From NCBI GenBank assembly GCA_000697055.1, contig JNDT01001822.1, forward strand, positions 1-64,000: 64,000 nt of DNA. The letters run 5' to 3'. This DNA is from Saksenaea vasiformis B4078 (Eukaryota; Mucoromycota; Mucoromycetes; Mucorales; Saksenaeaceae). The position numbers and the translations under genes are program-made. The notes below the pieces were generated by a model. The model made no database searches. It saw nothing but the letters and a program-made list of their open reading frames with translations, and was not told the origin of the DNA. This document shows, in pieces, positions 21,209 through 33,762 of this stretch (positions within the stretch are counted from its first letter, which is position 1; every line of letters begins with the position of its first letter).

Positions 21209-23717
21209 ATTCGCCGATTCTTGACGTATGATGTTGCCAACCGATGCGCACGCGGTTTTCATTTTGATGGACATACCGCCGAGTATTCTGGAATAGAGAT
21301 TGGGGAAGGTGAAGATAATATGTTACAGTTTCTCCATGAATACTCGTACGAAGAGCCGTTTTTGGAATCTATGCGTACAAAAAGCATCGCTGTGGACAAC
21401 ATCATGGATGAATTACTTTTCGATGATGAGTTCCACACGATTTCAGCTTATGATACTGCCGCTGAAGCTAGGTGTCGCTTACGCAAGTATGACCAGTTGC
21501 TCTCCGCAAGCGATTCTGCGGAGTACACTGCCTGTTATGTTTCGTGGGGAGAAGTAAGGATATGCCGGGTAACGAATGTGTAGTACAAACAATGACATCT
21601 ATGGCAGGGGTGTCTATCTTCTAAGCTTATAAAAGCGACTGTGAATTTCAAGAAAGCCATACAAGATGCTTTAAAGATAGACACTTCTGTGGAGAAGTAT
21701 AAGGCCTTACAAGCCGTCTTTGGGCGATATGGTTATTACTATCCTTCAAGAATTTTACTTGGTACAGTAGTACAAATCCCTGGTACGTGGGATGCGTAGA
21801 TAACAACTTGTTCTAGGTGGCATGCTTGCTTGTAAACAAGCGCATACAAACAATAAGGATAGGAGCGAAGTAAACAATGGACAGGCAGATATCTATTGCA
21901 GCCATGATGTCGCAGAAGATGTTACAAAGGCTGTAAGAAATCACAGATTCTGGACGATCACAGGTATCTCTTGCAGTATGTATTTCACGATCACTTAAAT
22001 GTGTTTTGTGCGAGGTGGTGATGTTGGATTATTTTTTGTCGATGGTCTGGAAAACTGGAAGGAAACTATCAGGTCCGATCCCGCTATTATTCAATTTAAA
22101 GACATCAGACCTATGTACGACGTCTTGGACGATGAAGAACGCTTGCAAGTGGAAGAAGTGTATAGGAATGCCAGTTTTGATTGTTCTTTTGAGCTGATGG
22201 CAAAAGATAAGTGTGATGAAGGCTCCTACGAAAACAAACAGAGAAACAAGAAGAGGCAAGGCAAACGGATGGCTCTACGTGAAAAGTTGGCTTATCACGG
22301 AAACGAAACTGCGCAACACGAACCAATTGCTTTACCGGAGAAGATAGTTGATGACAAAAATGAAGATGGGCAAGACAAACCAGGCGATCAACACAACAAT
22401 AAAGCTGCTGTGGATGAACTTGATATTTACAATATTCAGGTGGAAGAAAGAACGGTCGATCCCGGACTTGGATCCATGCAGAACCCAGCTGACTATACGG
22501 ATGACGACGATGAGTACAGCATCGAGCAGGTCAGTGAGGAAGACATTGACGAATACACTAGTTTGATCCGCATCGAGACGAATCAAAGAAATGAGAGCGA
22601 ATTCGATATCTACAATATTCAGGTGGAAGAAAGAGTAGTCGATCCCGGACTTGGATCCATGCAGAACCCAGCTGTCGATACAGACGACGATGAGGAGTAC
22701 AGCGTCGAGCAAGACAGTGATGAAAACAGTGACAGATACACCGATTTGATCAGCATCCAGACGAACCAAAGAAATGAGGACGAATACATGCGACTTGCAG
22801 ACATGTACTATAACGGCCATGGTGTAGACCAAAACTATAGCACAGCCTTTCTATGGTACAAGAAAGCAGCCTATCAGGGAAGTGCAGCTGCGGAATATCG
22901 TCTCGGATACATGTATCGTCGTGGGCTCGGTGTGCGCCAAAGCTACGACAAGGCGATTGAGTGGTACGAAAAAGCGGCTACCCAAGGACATGCGGATGCG
23001 CAATACTGTCTTGGATATATATACCAGCGTGAACCTCTTGCATACAAAAGCGACTATAAAGCGGCAGGATGGTATGAAAAAGCCGCCAGTCAGGGACATG
23101 TGGATGCGCAGTATAGATTTGGATATATGCTTCATTATGGCTATGGCGTATCTCAAAGCTATTCCAAAGCGTTTGAATGGTATACAAAGGCGGCCAATCA
23201 GGGAAATGCGGATGGCCAGTGCAGCATTGGATATATGTACCAACACGGACATGGAGTACGTCAAAACTATCATGAGGCATTCCGATGGTACGTAAAAGCA
23301 GCTAACCAAGGAATTGCTTATGCGAACTATTGTATTGGGCATATGTATGAACACGGACTTGGTGTAATCCCAGACCACAGCACAGCCGTCGAACTGTACA
23401 AAAAAGCAGCCTATCAAGGAAGTGTAGATGCACAATACACGCTTGGAGCTATGTATGAGCGTGGGCATCGTATAGGCAAAGACCACTTTAGAGCAGTTGA
23501 ATTGTACAGGAGAGCAGCGATCCAGGGATTTGGCAATGCGCAATATTCTTTAGGCTACATGTACGAGAGAGGGCTTGGTGTAGATCGAAACAGCGAGACA
23601 GCGGCTAAATGGTACCAAAAAGCGGCCGATCAGGGAAATGCAGATGCCGACTACCGTCTCCAACTTCTACGAAATAGGAAACAACGTCGATTTTGGTGGT
23701 TCCCCAACAAACGCTAA
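21209..23717 (+). CDS. MACPF domain fused to Sel1 repeats, N-terminus unresolved
   Basis: Resolved exons: about 21209-21553, 21626-21782, 21817-21963, 22015-23717. The first part shows a MACPF fold: ARGFHFDGHTAEYSG, then a helical region, then FGRYGYYYPSRILLG and, across the last splice, FWTITGGDVGLFF followed by NWKETIRSDPAIIQF and PMYDVLDDEER. The pattern Y..YYP..I..G, W.I.GGD and W.....DP matches fungal MACPF proteins, relatives of perforin-like pore formers. A linker holds a 61-residue tandem duplication and a basic patch. The C-terminal 300 residues are eight 36-residue Sel1 repeats (for example LGYMYERGLGV ... AAKWYQKAADQG), TPR-like and probably protein-binding. Upstream exons could not be found; the acceptor at 21208 is a guess. 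No signal peptide is visible. Cellular role unknown. Confidence 0.72.
22422..22787 (+). repeat. tandem 183-bp duplication inside the MACPF-Sel1 gene
   Basis: Two in-frame copies, 22422-22604 and 22605-22787, each starting DIYNIQVEER and containing VDPGLGSMQNPA followed by an acidic stretch and a TNQRNE end. 61 codons each; copies differ mainly in the acidic part. Confidence 0.85.
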
Positions 23718-24541
23718 TGACCGTTATCCGTGAGAATAGCAGATTCAATGATTTCTGACTCCCCGTTGAGGAAAAAGAAAACAGTTGCACTAAATAAATC
23801 CCAACGAATACATAGCTTTGTTGTGTATTCTCGGAAGAAGTGAGACGCTACGGTTAGATGCTAGTTTTTGATAGGGATGTCCAGAACGCGCGAGGCTGTT
23901 ATCGTCCGGGTTTGCATATAGGTCGGAGTCCTGCATCATTACGAAGATGTAGCTAAATTTGGGGTACCAAAGCCTAACTCGAAGTAAAAACTACAGTAAT
24001 ATCCTCTCTTCGACTCTCTGCGATTTTGCGTAGATAGATGCTTCATGTGGTCAGCAGTGGGCTGATATCGTGTACTGCTGCCCTCCAGCCTTGAAACTGG
24101 GAAGGAAAGCAGTGAATTCTCTAGCACTTTATTTTATATGGTAATCCGTCATTTGGCCATTGGATGTCTCGATTTGTCATATGGCGCATGTGGGATCGTG
24201 CAACCTGTTTCAAGGAAACGCAGGTCCGCAGATATAGTCAATTTTTTTCATCTCCGTTTGTTTTCTGGACCTATGCAGTGGTTTGTGTAACCATCAGGTC
24301 GGTTACTCCAGCGTAAGCCCCATAGCTACGTGTTTCGGTTACATTGACCATGTAAATTGACGTAATCGGCTTTTGCCTATCTTCGATGAAATTCCGAAAG
24401 TTCAAGGCTTCTATGGAGCGTGTAGGCCACCCATTTTACATCATAGATAGTAACGTATAAACAGCTTTCTTTTATATAAATAAATAGTATGTGAAATGCA
24501 TTTTCAAGAATAAATAATATATAGTAACTATGAGACATATT
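23718..24541. other. gene-poor stretch
   Basis: 3' flank of the MACPF-Sel1 gene and of the convergent PH-domain gene. No coding sequence, RNA gene or repeat recognised. Confidence 0.4.
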
Positions 24542-25492
24542 TCATGTAGCTCGAAAAGGTTGTACATGAGTGGGTAAGGGAGGTAATGAGGACGTCGGTG
24601 GAGGAAGTGGTGGGGGTAGGGCATTTAGTAAGCGAATGGATCGCGTCGTACGGAGGGATGGGCTGGAATGCACAGTGGAAGTACTTGATGTAGGGCTTCT
24701 ATCGTCTTCATCTTCATCGAATGAAAGTGAAACGGATGATCGAAAACTACCGTGGCGGTATCTGATGGTGGATGGTGGCGAAGATGGTGGTGTCATGTAA
24801 GATGCGATAGGATGATAAACTGGATATTTCATATCTTGTTCACTTCGGCTCATTCGTGGGGTTGGTCTTGGCGAAAACTCGCCATCAACGGTGATGATAT
24901 TTGTTAACTGATCACTCAAGATGGTTCCAGGATAATCTTCTCGAAGTAAATAGATCGTCTTCTTTAAACGTTCTAACCACAGTTTCATGGTTTGTGCATC
25001 GGGTGCCTGCAGAAACCAGCGGGTCGTTTCTTGTCCAACCTTTCGGATTTCGATGCAGTATGGAACGCCTGGAAATTGATCGGTGACGAATACATGGGTT
25101 GCTTTTGTTAATTCGATAAATTCACGATAGGAATGCGTTTGTTTATCGGTTTTAAAGGTATAAAGCATACGATCGACAAGAAGAACGAATCGTTTTTTGC
25201 GAGATTTTGTGAAAGAGAAGTGTGGTGGTACATGCTTCGTGAGCCAACCTTTGATAGTAGCGTGTTTCCAAACTAGGTTGGCGTTGATCCCTGCTGGTTT
25301 CGGACGAAAAACAACCGGATTGCCTATATCTTCCGGTTCGTTTGAACAGGTCTGGTGCATTTTCATACGCTGTGGTGATTCAAGGTCGATAGGAAAAGGC
25401 AGCGAACCCGCTATGGGTATGGTTGATAATCCACTTGTAAAAACTCGAATAGGTTTACGTGATTTATTACAAGTGGAAGCCGGATAACCCAT
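24542..25492 (-). CDS. PH-domain protein, single exon
   Basis: Encodes 316 residues from an ATG just after a GA-rich leader; the longer upstream frame is low-complexity leader and was not used. Residues about 78-185 form a pleckstrin-homology domain: TIKGWLTKHVPP at the first strand, KKRFVLLVDRMLYTF, and a final helix TMKLWLERLKKTIYLL with the expected Trp. PH domains bind phosphoinositides or proteins at membranes. The tail is Pro/Ser-rich with acidic SFDEDEDD and a poly-Pro end (LPPPLPPPTSSLPPLP) that could bind SH3 domains. Probably a cortical signalling adaptor; partners are not evident. Confidence 0.75.
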   Translation of the reverse strand: MGYPASTCNKSRKPIRVFTSGLSTIPIAGSLPFPIDLESPQRMKMHQTCSNEPEDIGNPVVFRPKPAGINANLVWKHATIKGWLTKHVPPHFSFTKSRKKRFVLLVDRMLYTFKTDKQTHSYREFIELTKATHVFVTDQFPGVPYCIEIRKVGQETTRWFLQAPDAQTMKLWLERLKKTIYLLREDYPGTILSDQLTNIITVDGEFSPRPTPRMSRSEQDMKYPVYHPIASYMTPPSSPPSTIRYRHGSFRSSVSLSFDEDEDDRSPTSSTSTVHSSPSLRTTRSIRLLNALPPPLPPPTSSLPPLPTHVQPFRAT

Positions 25493-27814
25493 GAAAAGAG
25501 GAAGGAATCGAAAAGAGAGAGAAAGAGGAGGAGAAGTGTGTGGGGAAGAAAAGAGGAATGGATAAATGTATAGGAAGGAGAGAAGAAAAAAAAAGTAACG
25601 TTCACAGTCAGTGTAAATTGATAGATTGAAACACAACGAATACCGGCCGGGGGTTAAGGTTCCCAGAGATACCATTCCCAGATCATTTCTCACTCGGGTC
25701 TCTTTTCACTTATGATTTTCATCCATATGTCTGTGACACCCCCAACATTTTTACTGTCTAGATTCGTTCCCTTGTGCGACGTTCTTAATTCATGTGTGAA
25801 AAAAGAAGAAGAAGTAAAATAGTGTACGTAAGACTTACCTAGCAACAAGGAAGCGAAGCGAATTTAGGCTTTCATTGGATAGAATATCAGCCCTTCCTAG
25901 TGGGAGTGTGGCAGACCCATGTTCAGGTTGGCAGGAATAGGTTTCCTCTGGTACGGTTTATATATGAAGTTGGTTCGAGTACTATGGTACAAAACCGAGG
26001 AGTTCGTCTCCACGGCCTTTGGGAGGATATTCATTTTCAGGGCTAGTGATCAGTTTTTAAAGCAATTGCTTGATTGTGCATGGCGATGCGGGGCGCTCAG
26101 ATAAGAAGATGATGTCCCAATCTGAAAGAATGACAAAATTATTGTTGCTGTTTGATGGCACAGACGTTTCTAAAAAGGGTTGTGCCTGGTTGATTCAGAA
26201 AAGGTCTTCGGTGGGCACCGTGTGACATGCAGATCTTTGAAAAAAGGTTGCGTGTTCATCGAATTCTTCATTCGAGCTCACCACAAGGTGTCCAGTTATC
26301 CGCTCTTTATAATCGGAGAGCTCTTCGCGATGACCTTGCCAGTAGGTAGGCTAACCTTGATTCAGAAAATCGCATTCGCATATTTTCGTCCTTCTCTCAC
26401 TACCGCCGGCGGTTGTCAGGTAGTCGCGCGAAGAATGCAAGAGTCGGTGATGGTCAGTAATCGGGTTTTATTTTCATCGTTTGCCATTGTCATGCCTACA
26501 ACGCAAAACTCATGCTGCTTGCACTAGCCACTATGTGAAGGCCAAGATCCTGCATTGCTAGCCTACAATCCCAAGATGCACAGATGCTACATAAACATCG
26601 GAACGCGATCACCTAGGCAGAGAATATTGCCGAACGACTACAGCAGTTTCGTCGCATGTATAGGCTTCGAGAGAAGACATACTGAAATGCTTACGGTCCA
26701 TACCGCGAAATAGAAGGCACGCGAATTACGGGCCTGACTACAGTAACACTTTTAAGAATTCCTATCTTTACGCGGTAGCTAACGCCGGCAAAAAGCTAAT
26801 TAGACTGAAGCCCTTTTTTCTCCGGTGTCTGACAAGAGACCCACGCCTGTCAACGGGATGCAGTGAAGGACAATCAAACAATTGCCAGGACGGAGTCCGA
26901 GAACGGACGCCCAAACACGACAGTTGTATCTCCTACTTAATTAGGTTCTTCTCTCTTTTACCATTTGTTTGTACCAAACGTCTCAACCCTGTGCACGGAG
27001 GAAACTAGAGAAGTTTGTTTCAGCAGAAGACTTGTTAAGAGACAATAGACAAAGAAACAATGTGGCTTAGATGGCTAAACTTATACTCGTATCCTAGGCT
27101 GATTCCTTTTTCATGCTATATAAGCCTCATTGATATGCGGAAAACATCAATAAGCAACGTGGATGAGTGGATAGTTACACGGTAACTTTGAGTTTTGGCT
27201 AAATAAAGGCAATGAGGACCCAAGGTTTCGCGCGCTTGTCTGTAAACTTTGTTTTTCTTGCAGAACAAAAAACCACATCCATTTTGATCTCCGAAAATAG
27301 CAGATCACTTTTTTTTAAAAAAGGAAGCCCCTTTTCTTCTCTCCTTAAAATTCATTTTTAGAATACTCAATAATTCATAAAAATAATAACAAATAATAGC
27401 TTTTTTTAACATATAGGATAGTATATCAAAGGGAAGAAAAAGGCAAGTATAGATAGAATAGTTAAAGAGAGCAAAAAGAGAAAGAAAAGAGCTTTGTTGC
27501 TTTACCAACATCCAGTCACGTTTTTAAACCCCTCCCCTGGACAACGCAAAGGAAGAAAAAAAATGTGTACGAAACGGTCGCTCTTTTTTTTGCTTCCCGA
27601 AACAAAAAAAAACCGATCAGTCGTCCTTTTTCTTTTTATTATCATCTCGCTGTACAGAGGAGACACCCATTTATAGACATAACTGCACTCATCAACAATC
27701 TTCTTTGGAGTCTCACTTTCATCTACTTTGGTTCAATTAAGAGTATGTTCATCATGACGACGATCTAACAAATAGATGATGTTATACAGAATAACTTATT
27801 TCATTTATAGAGAA
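25493..27814. other. gene-poor stretch with PP1 promoter at the right end
   Basis: No supported gene in 2.3 kb. The + frame at 26180-26527 has no motif and sits in composition like the surrounding DNA. The last 200 bases are T/A-rich, and TTTATAG at 27804-27810 just before the PP1 ATG may be the acceptor of a 5' UTR intron. Confidence 0.45.
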
Positions 27815-29075
27815 ATGAATGATATCACCGAAAATATTGATGTCGATTCCATCATTTCCAGATTACTGGAAGGTACGTTTCATTCAATAAAACAACTCGA
27901 GATGAAAGTAAAGCTTATTGTGAAAAATCAAAAAGTACGTGGTAGTCGACCTGGAAAACAAGTGAATCTTTCCGAGGACGAGATCCGATTTTTGTGTATT
28001 AAAGCAAGAGAAATCTTCATCAGTCAACCCATCTTATTGGATTTAGAAGCTCCTTTGAAGATTTGTGGTACGTATGCTCTTACCTTTCTTTCTCTCTCCT
28101 TTAAAAACTAAACATTTTCACTAGGTGACATTCATGGTCAATACTATGATTTGTTACGATTGTTTGAATATGGTGGATTCCCTCCTGATGCAAATTATCT
28201 GTTTTTGGGTGATTATGTTGATCGAGGAAAGCAATCGCTTGAAACCATATGTCTCTTGTTGGCTTATAAGATCAAATACCCTGAAAACTTTTTCATTTTG
28301 AGGGGCAATCATGAATGTGCCAGTATTAACCGTATTTATGGATTTTATGATGAATGTAAGTTTCTGACTCATAAAAAAAACTGCGCATTCATCTCATCTT
28401 ATTTATATATAGGCAAGAGACGTTACAACATCAAGTTATGGAAAACCTTTACAGATTGTTTCAACTGTTTGCCTATCGCTGCTATCATCGATGAGAAGAT
28501 CTTTTGTATGCATGGAGGTCTTTCGCCAGATTTACAAAACATGGAACAAATTCGCCGAGTAATGCGACCTACAGATGTTCCTGATACAGGTAAAAGATAT
28601 TCTTGCGTGTTTGGTTTTGACTGATGTTCTTTCTTTTTGTTAGGTTTACTGTGCGATTTACTTTGGTCAGACCCAGATAAAGACATTTCAGGATGGAATG
28701 AGAATGATCGTGGTGTCTCATTTACCTTTGGTCCGGATATTGTTACCAAGTTCTTACAAAAACATGATATGGACTTGATCTGTCGTGCACATCAAGTTGT
28801 GGAAGACGGTTACGAATTCTTTGCTAAACGACAACTTGTTACCCTGTTCTCAGCACCAAATTACTGTGGTGAATTTGACAACGCAGGTGCCATGATGAGT
28901 GTGGATGAGTCACTTTTGTGTTCCTTCCAGGTAAAAAGTAGTTATTGATGTGGCATAAGGTATCTTATACTTCTTTGTGTATGGCTGTCAGATCCTGAAA
29001 CCAGCGGAGAAAAGGGCGAAAAACGGATACGCCGGAGGCGGAGCTCGCGGTCGAGGCAAGAAAAATGGAAAATGA
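27815..29075 (+). CDS. Serine/threonine protein phosphatase PP1 catalytic subunit, six exons
   Basis: Exons 27815-27872, 27936-28067, 28125-28355, 28413-28589, 28644-28930, 28992-29075; 322 residues, the usual PP1 length. It contains every PPP metal and catalytic motif: GDIHGQ, GDYVDRG, RGNHE, and later [22 protein letters not shown], and [11 protein letters not shown]. The N-terminus [20 protein letters not shown] and [10 protein letters not shown] are PP1-specific and exclude PP2A. The C-terminus is short and Gly/Arg/Lys-rich. PP1 dephosphorylates many targets through regulatory subunits that bind its RVxF groove, controlling glycogen metabolism, mitosis and splicing. All exon joins are in phase. 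Confidence 0.97.
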
Positions 29076-30627
29076 AAGACATGACCAAAAAAAGAAACAA
29101 AAGAAAAAAAGAGAACTTCGAACCAACAGTACACATCACCTAACAACGTCCAAAAAACTCCACCAAAATTGTTCATGCAATAATGATCTGACAGAAAATG
29201 TTCAGGGCTGTCCCCCTCTCGCTCTTATAAAAGAATTAGGTTTTTTTTGCCTTTTATGGGACGAAAAAAATTTGGCAACAGCGCAGTGATACTGGGATAT
29301 AAAAGAGAATGAGAATGATTTTACATGCGATGATGCTTTGGTAAGGATTACTACCTGCGCAAGAGTAAAACAAGGAAAAAAAAGAAAAGAAGTCAGGAGA
29401 AGATACATTTCTCTCTCTCTGTGTGTGTGCGCTCTTGTGTGTATATGCGTGTAGGTACGAATGCTGTTGTCTTTTTCTTAAAAAAATGAAAGTTGGTCTA
29501 TTCATGTGGGAGGTAGCTGTTGTACGTTGAATAAAAACAGACATGAAATAAAAAGTGATCTCCACTGAACAAACCAACCCCTGAGCACACTGTCTCTAAT
29601 CTACAATAATGTTTAAAGAAGAGGAGTGATTGTTTCATTAGAAGATTTGTTTTAATTGCAACCAATCCACAATGGTTGCTAAATCTATCTGACTCTTTTA
29701 AGTTCTTTGGAAACCTAGAGTAACGTACAATTTCAAGAAAAAATGACATGAAGTAGTACGTACATACAATCTGCCTCCCTTTTCCAGTGAACACCGTAAC
29801 GACAGTCCTAAATGAAATAAAACAATATTTTGTGTCTACATGCTTGACATGGGGGGTGGTGCTTACTAAATACCCTCTATCCTATGACGCGTACAAAATA
29901 ACAGATGATGCAAATACCATGGCCATGCGACTAATGGCGAAGTAAGGGTTTTCAGAGAGAAAGAAAAGGTCTAATGAAATGCATCCATACACATTCTCTT
30001 TTGGTGTAGGTAAAAAAGAAAAGTCAATTCTTCACATGGGCGTGTACTTTTGTGTCCCTGACTCAAAATGACACACATCGGTTACCCGTGCGGATCCTCA
30101 AGTGAGGGGCCATTCACCTCCAAAATTAAGATTGGCCGCCTTAACATTGTGTACAACCAATATTTCGATCACTTTCTTCTTGCTAAAGATGGCTAGAAAA
30201 ACTTATCAATAGATGCCATGCTGTTGTTGTATTGGTGTGGTGGTACCGGGAAGCGTGATCAAGTCCAATGGTCTGTGCATTACGTGTTTTACGTCAGAAC
30301 ATCTCACACGTTCCATATCAAGTGCTATGTCGACAACGGTCTATAAACCGTGATACAGTTACCGTATATCTACATTAATATGACAAATCATTTTGAAAGA
30401 AGAAGCGAAAAAAGGACGTTACGTGCGTAATCTTTTTGGGATGGCACACAAAATTTGGCCTGTAACGCATTTGGAGTTGTAGTTCTGGACCCCCTTTTTT
30501 TCTGGTTCTTATTTTTTTTGTTCACCTTTCTTTTTCTTACCTTTTTCTTCTTTTTTCTTTCCTTATCTTTTTTTCTTCTCCTCTCTTCTTACTTCAAGGT
30601 TTACCTTAACGCATCCGCCATATTGTC
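29076..30627. other. gene-poor stretch
   Basis: No gene supported between PP1 and the VTS1 homolog. There are CT/TG repeats near 29411-29453 and a pyrimidine-rich leader at 30485-30600 that is probably the VTS1 5' UTR. Confidence 0.45.
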
Positions 30628-32852
30628 ATGGCGACCAAGCAATCGTCGTACCAAAGGCATTCGCTTACAGAGGCCTTTTCACTGTTGAAACCCGGACTGG
30701 GAAATCAGTCATCGTCAAGCACGAACTCGACTGACCGGCCACCACAGACAGGCACCAGCACCAACAATGGTTTAGGCCCCGACTTCTCGCTTGGGTTCCC
30801 ACCTGGTAACCCATCTACACTGCAACCCCTTTCATCCGGCGCTGGTCATGCCAAGTCTGCCATGTCAGCTATGAATCAACCGCAGCAAAGGCATGCACGG
30901 CCTGTATCCGAGATACTAAAGCCGGACAGTTTTATTTCACCTGAGGGTAAAGTTTAGAAACTTCCTGCTGTCCCTCCCCCCCCTAAAAAAAATTATTTGC
31001 CTTTTTGTTAGCCCAGGAATTGGACAGGTGGGTTGAAGATCTACAACAGTACGAACGGAATTTGGAAGCCATGGCATCCGCGAGTCTAGACCCAAAATAT
31101 AAGGAAGAAGTCCAGCATGTGGATCAATGGTTTCGTTATCTCAATGAAGCCGAACGAACCGCCACCATCTATACACTATTACAGCATTCAAGCCAAGTTC
31201 AGGTTCGATTTTTTATTACGGTACTGCAACAGATGGGGAAAAAGGACCCTGTGGCCGCTCTTTTATCACCGGCCCATCCGGAGAAAGGTAAAATAATAGC
31301 GTTCCTCTGAGTACAGTTTTGTGTGTGTGTGCGTGAATGTGTGTCACCCTGAAATTCACCCGTTATTTTTTTTTTTTTTTTTTTTCCAGTGGATATGCAG
31401 GCGCAATTAGCTGGAGCGATGGCAAAGGCTGAATTGGAAGCGAGCCAGAAATTATTGTCTGTCCTTCCCTATCAGACTGGTCAAGTACGAAGTCGACCAA
31501 ATCCTACCAATCAACGACGCAACATCGACCGTCATTCCTTTGCGCTGGGCGATACAGAAGAATATGACAGGTTGTTTGGAAGTAGTAGAATAGGAACGGG
31601 TGGGGATTTTTTGACGCCACGATCGGCTGTTTTTGGTTCATCATTGATGGATGATCCTATGATGGCACGGCCCCGTCTGCAGAGCACGCGAGGCGTATTC
31701 AACTCCCGTCCAAGATCGGTGATTGAAGGCGGCGACTTATCATCAATCTTCAGCAGCGAATGGGCCTACGGTGGCGGCGGCGGCAGCAGCAGCAGTAGTA
31801 ACAACAACAATAATGGTGCAGGATTAGTTGGCGTGAATGAGCGCACGAGCACAGGAAGGCCAAAATCAGCTGATATTTCAAACTGGTCACTGGGTGGCAG
31901 AGAGGACATTCAGTCGTGGGGGCTATCTCCTACCATGTCCTCTTTCGGGGAGCACGGTCAGACCATTGAACGACCTAATTCAGCTTCCGATATTGATCCG
32001 CGGTCCATGTTGCCCAACAACTGGCATGGCCCGAGCAGTCGCAACGTGATGTTGAGTGACGATACTGACACTTTCCGTCGTCGAGGGATGAACCGTACTG
32101 GGATTCCGGCCGTTCCAGAGACAGACGAAAGACAAGGCCAAGCCAATATTGTTCTATCGATGTACGAAGACGCAAATTGCAACAAACAACCCCCGACTCC
32201 CACCCGGCCACGCTATCCGCCTTATCACGTTCAGTCGCCAACACCCACACACAAACATCCCTCGCGATCCACCTCGCCTGCGCCCTCGGCCTCAAGCTCA
32301 AGTAACCTGCCCGCCTCAAGAAATGCACCAACGCAGAAAAAGGTCTTTGCACCCGCCGTTTCAAGCAGTCATTTTGGTCAGTTCTTGAACCCCAACGACA
32401 GAGTCGACGGAGAAGGAGACTACTTGAGTGACCACAGCGATGCATCCAACATGAGCAACTCTAATCGGCATAAGAAGAAGGGAGGGTTTGGACAACAGCG
32501 CAAGGAAAAGAAAAACGCAGATGTCGTGGATATGAAACTCTTGGAAGGTAAACAAAGGAAAGCAGAGGTAAAAAGGCATTGTAACATGCAATTGGGTTTT
32601 AGATGTTCCTACTTGGCTCCGAAGTCTCCGTCTACACAAATACAATCCCATTTTTGAATCTATGAAATGGAGAGACATGCTCAAACTAAGCGATGAGGAA
32701 CTTTTGGCCAAAGGTGTCTCCGCGTTAGGTGCAAGACGTAAACTACTTAAAGTGTTTGATCAAGTCAAACAACACTGCCAAGCCAATGTAAGTACACTTG
32801 ATAGAATTCTCTTCTTTAACCACTAACGCGTTGCCAGAACATACCCTTGTGA
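30628..32852 (+). CDS. Vts1/Smaug-type SAM-domain RNA-binding protein, five exons
   Basis: Exons 30628-30946, 31012-31287, 31390-32547, 32603-32787, 32838-32852; 650 residues in frame. An N-terminal helical region ([19 protein letters not shown] ... [18 protein letters not shown]) matches the conserved N-terminal domain of fungal Vts1. A long disordered Ser/Asn/Pro-rich middle follows, with Gly and Asn runs. The C-terminal SAM domain (about residues 585-646: [20 protein letters not shown], then [20 protein letters not shown]) carries the basic GARRK helix that reads the CNGG loop of Smaug recognition hairpins. Vts1 recruits the Ccr4-Not deadenylase to degrade such mRNAs in the cytoplasm. The last exon is only 15 nt (four codons and stop). 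Confidence 0.92.
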
Positions 32853-33762
32853 TACAAGTGTCACGGCCCACAAATTCTCCCCAAAAAAAAGCACTTTGGC
32901 TCCACTTTTTCTTTTTTTTTTCTACTGTTGACAGTTTGTTTATGTTGAATGAAAAAACACTCTTTTTTTTTTTTGCGTACAATTTAAACTTAGCTCCAAA
33001 TGAATTTTTGCGTTGGGGAATAGTTTTTCTTTTCACGTTAGTCTAACACCAAGCTTTTGCGTGCTGTACCCTCCATATTGCGTTCGTATCGATGATAAAA
33101 TGCTTAGATAATGGGATAGGATGGGTATTTCAGGGGAACATGATTATCTCTTCTACTGATTACCGATATCCATTTATCACATTTCGACTCGTTGTCTGTT
33201 CAGTCTGCATGACTCACTGTTCGAAGCTGTGGTGGCGCCCATTACCGATCACTTAAGTAAACATTATCCTACTCGCTGGATAGTGCACCGATTCATGTCG
33301 TCTTAGAAAGGTCATGATCGGTATGAAAAGTGTCATACAAGATATCTGTTTCAACTAGCTAAGCTTGTCTGCAGTCGTTATGAATAGAACTGGCTGCCCC
33401 TAAAAGCCGTAGACCTACCGTTTAGAGGCGCAGGGCGTGGCAGCCACAAATACGGAACAATATCCCACGAGGATAAAAGGTGACATGCCCCATGTAGGTA
33501 TCTTTCGGTTGCTTCCAAATTGAAAGATATCATTTGACTCTCTGACGAAAAATGATGCACGAATGGCCTACATACTCAGACCTTTCCGCAGCGTCAAAAT
33601 GTATTCACTCAAAGAACAACACTCTCCAAAGTGCTACAAAACGAAAGTCACTCCTTTTCATGCAGCCTCCTTTCTGCTTCCTTGGGAAAATCACAGTTGA
33701 TAACCGATTTATTTTTTTTAAAAAGAGAGAAGAAAAAGCCAACGACATGAGCGGATATTCCC
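32853..33762. other. gene-poor stretch
   Basis: No gene supported. 3' flanks of the convergent VTS1 and uL5 genes, with T tracts near 32910-32972. Nothing else recognised. Confidence 0.45.

Noticed and set aside
26180..26527. + strand ORF of 115 codons
   Set aside because: No motif, no promoter and composition equal to the flanking DNA.
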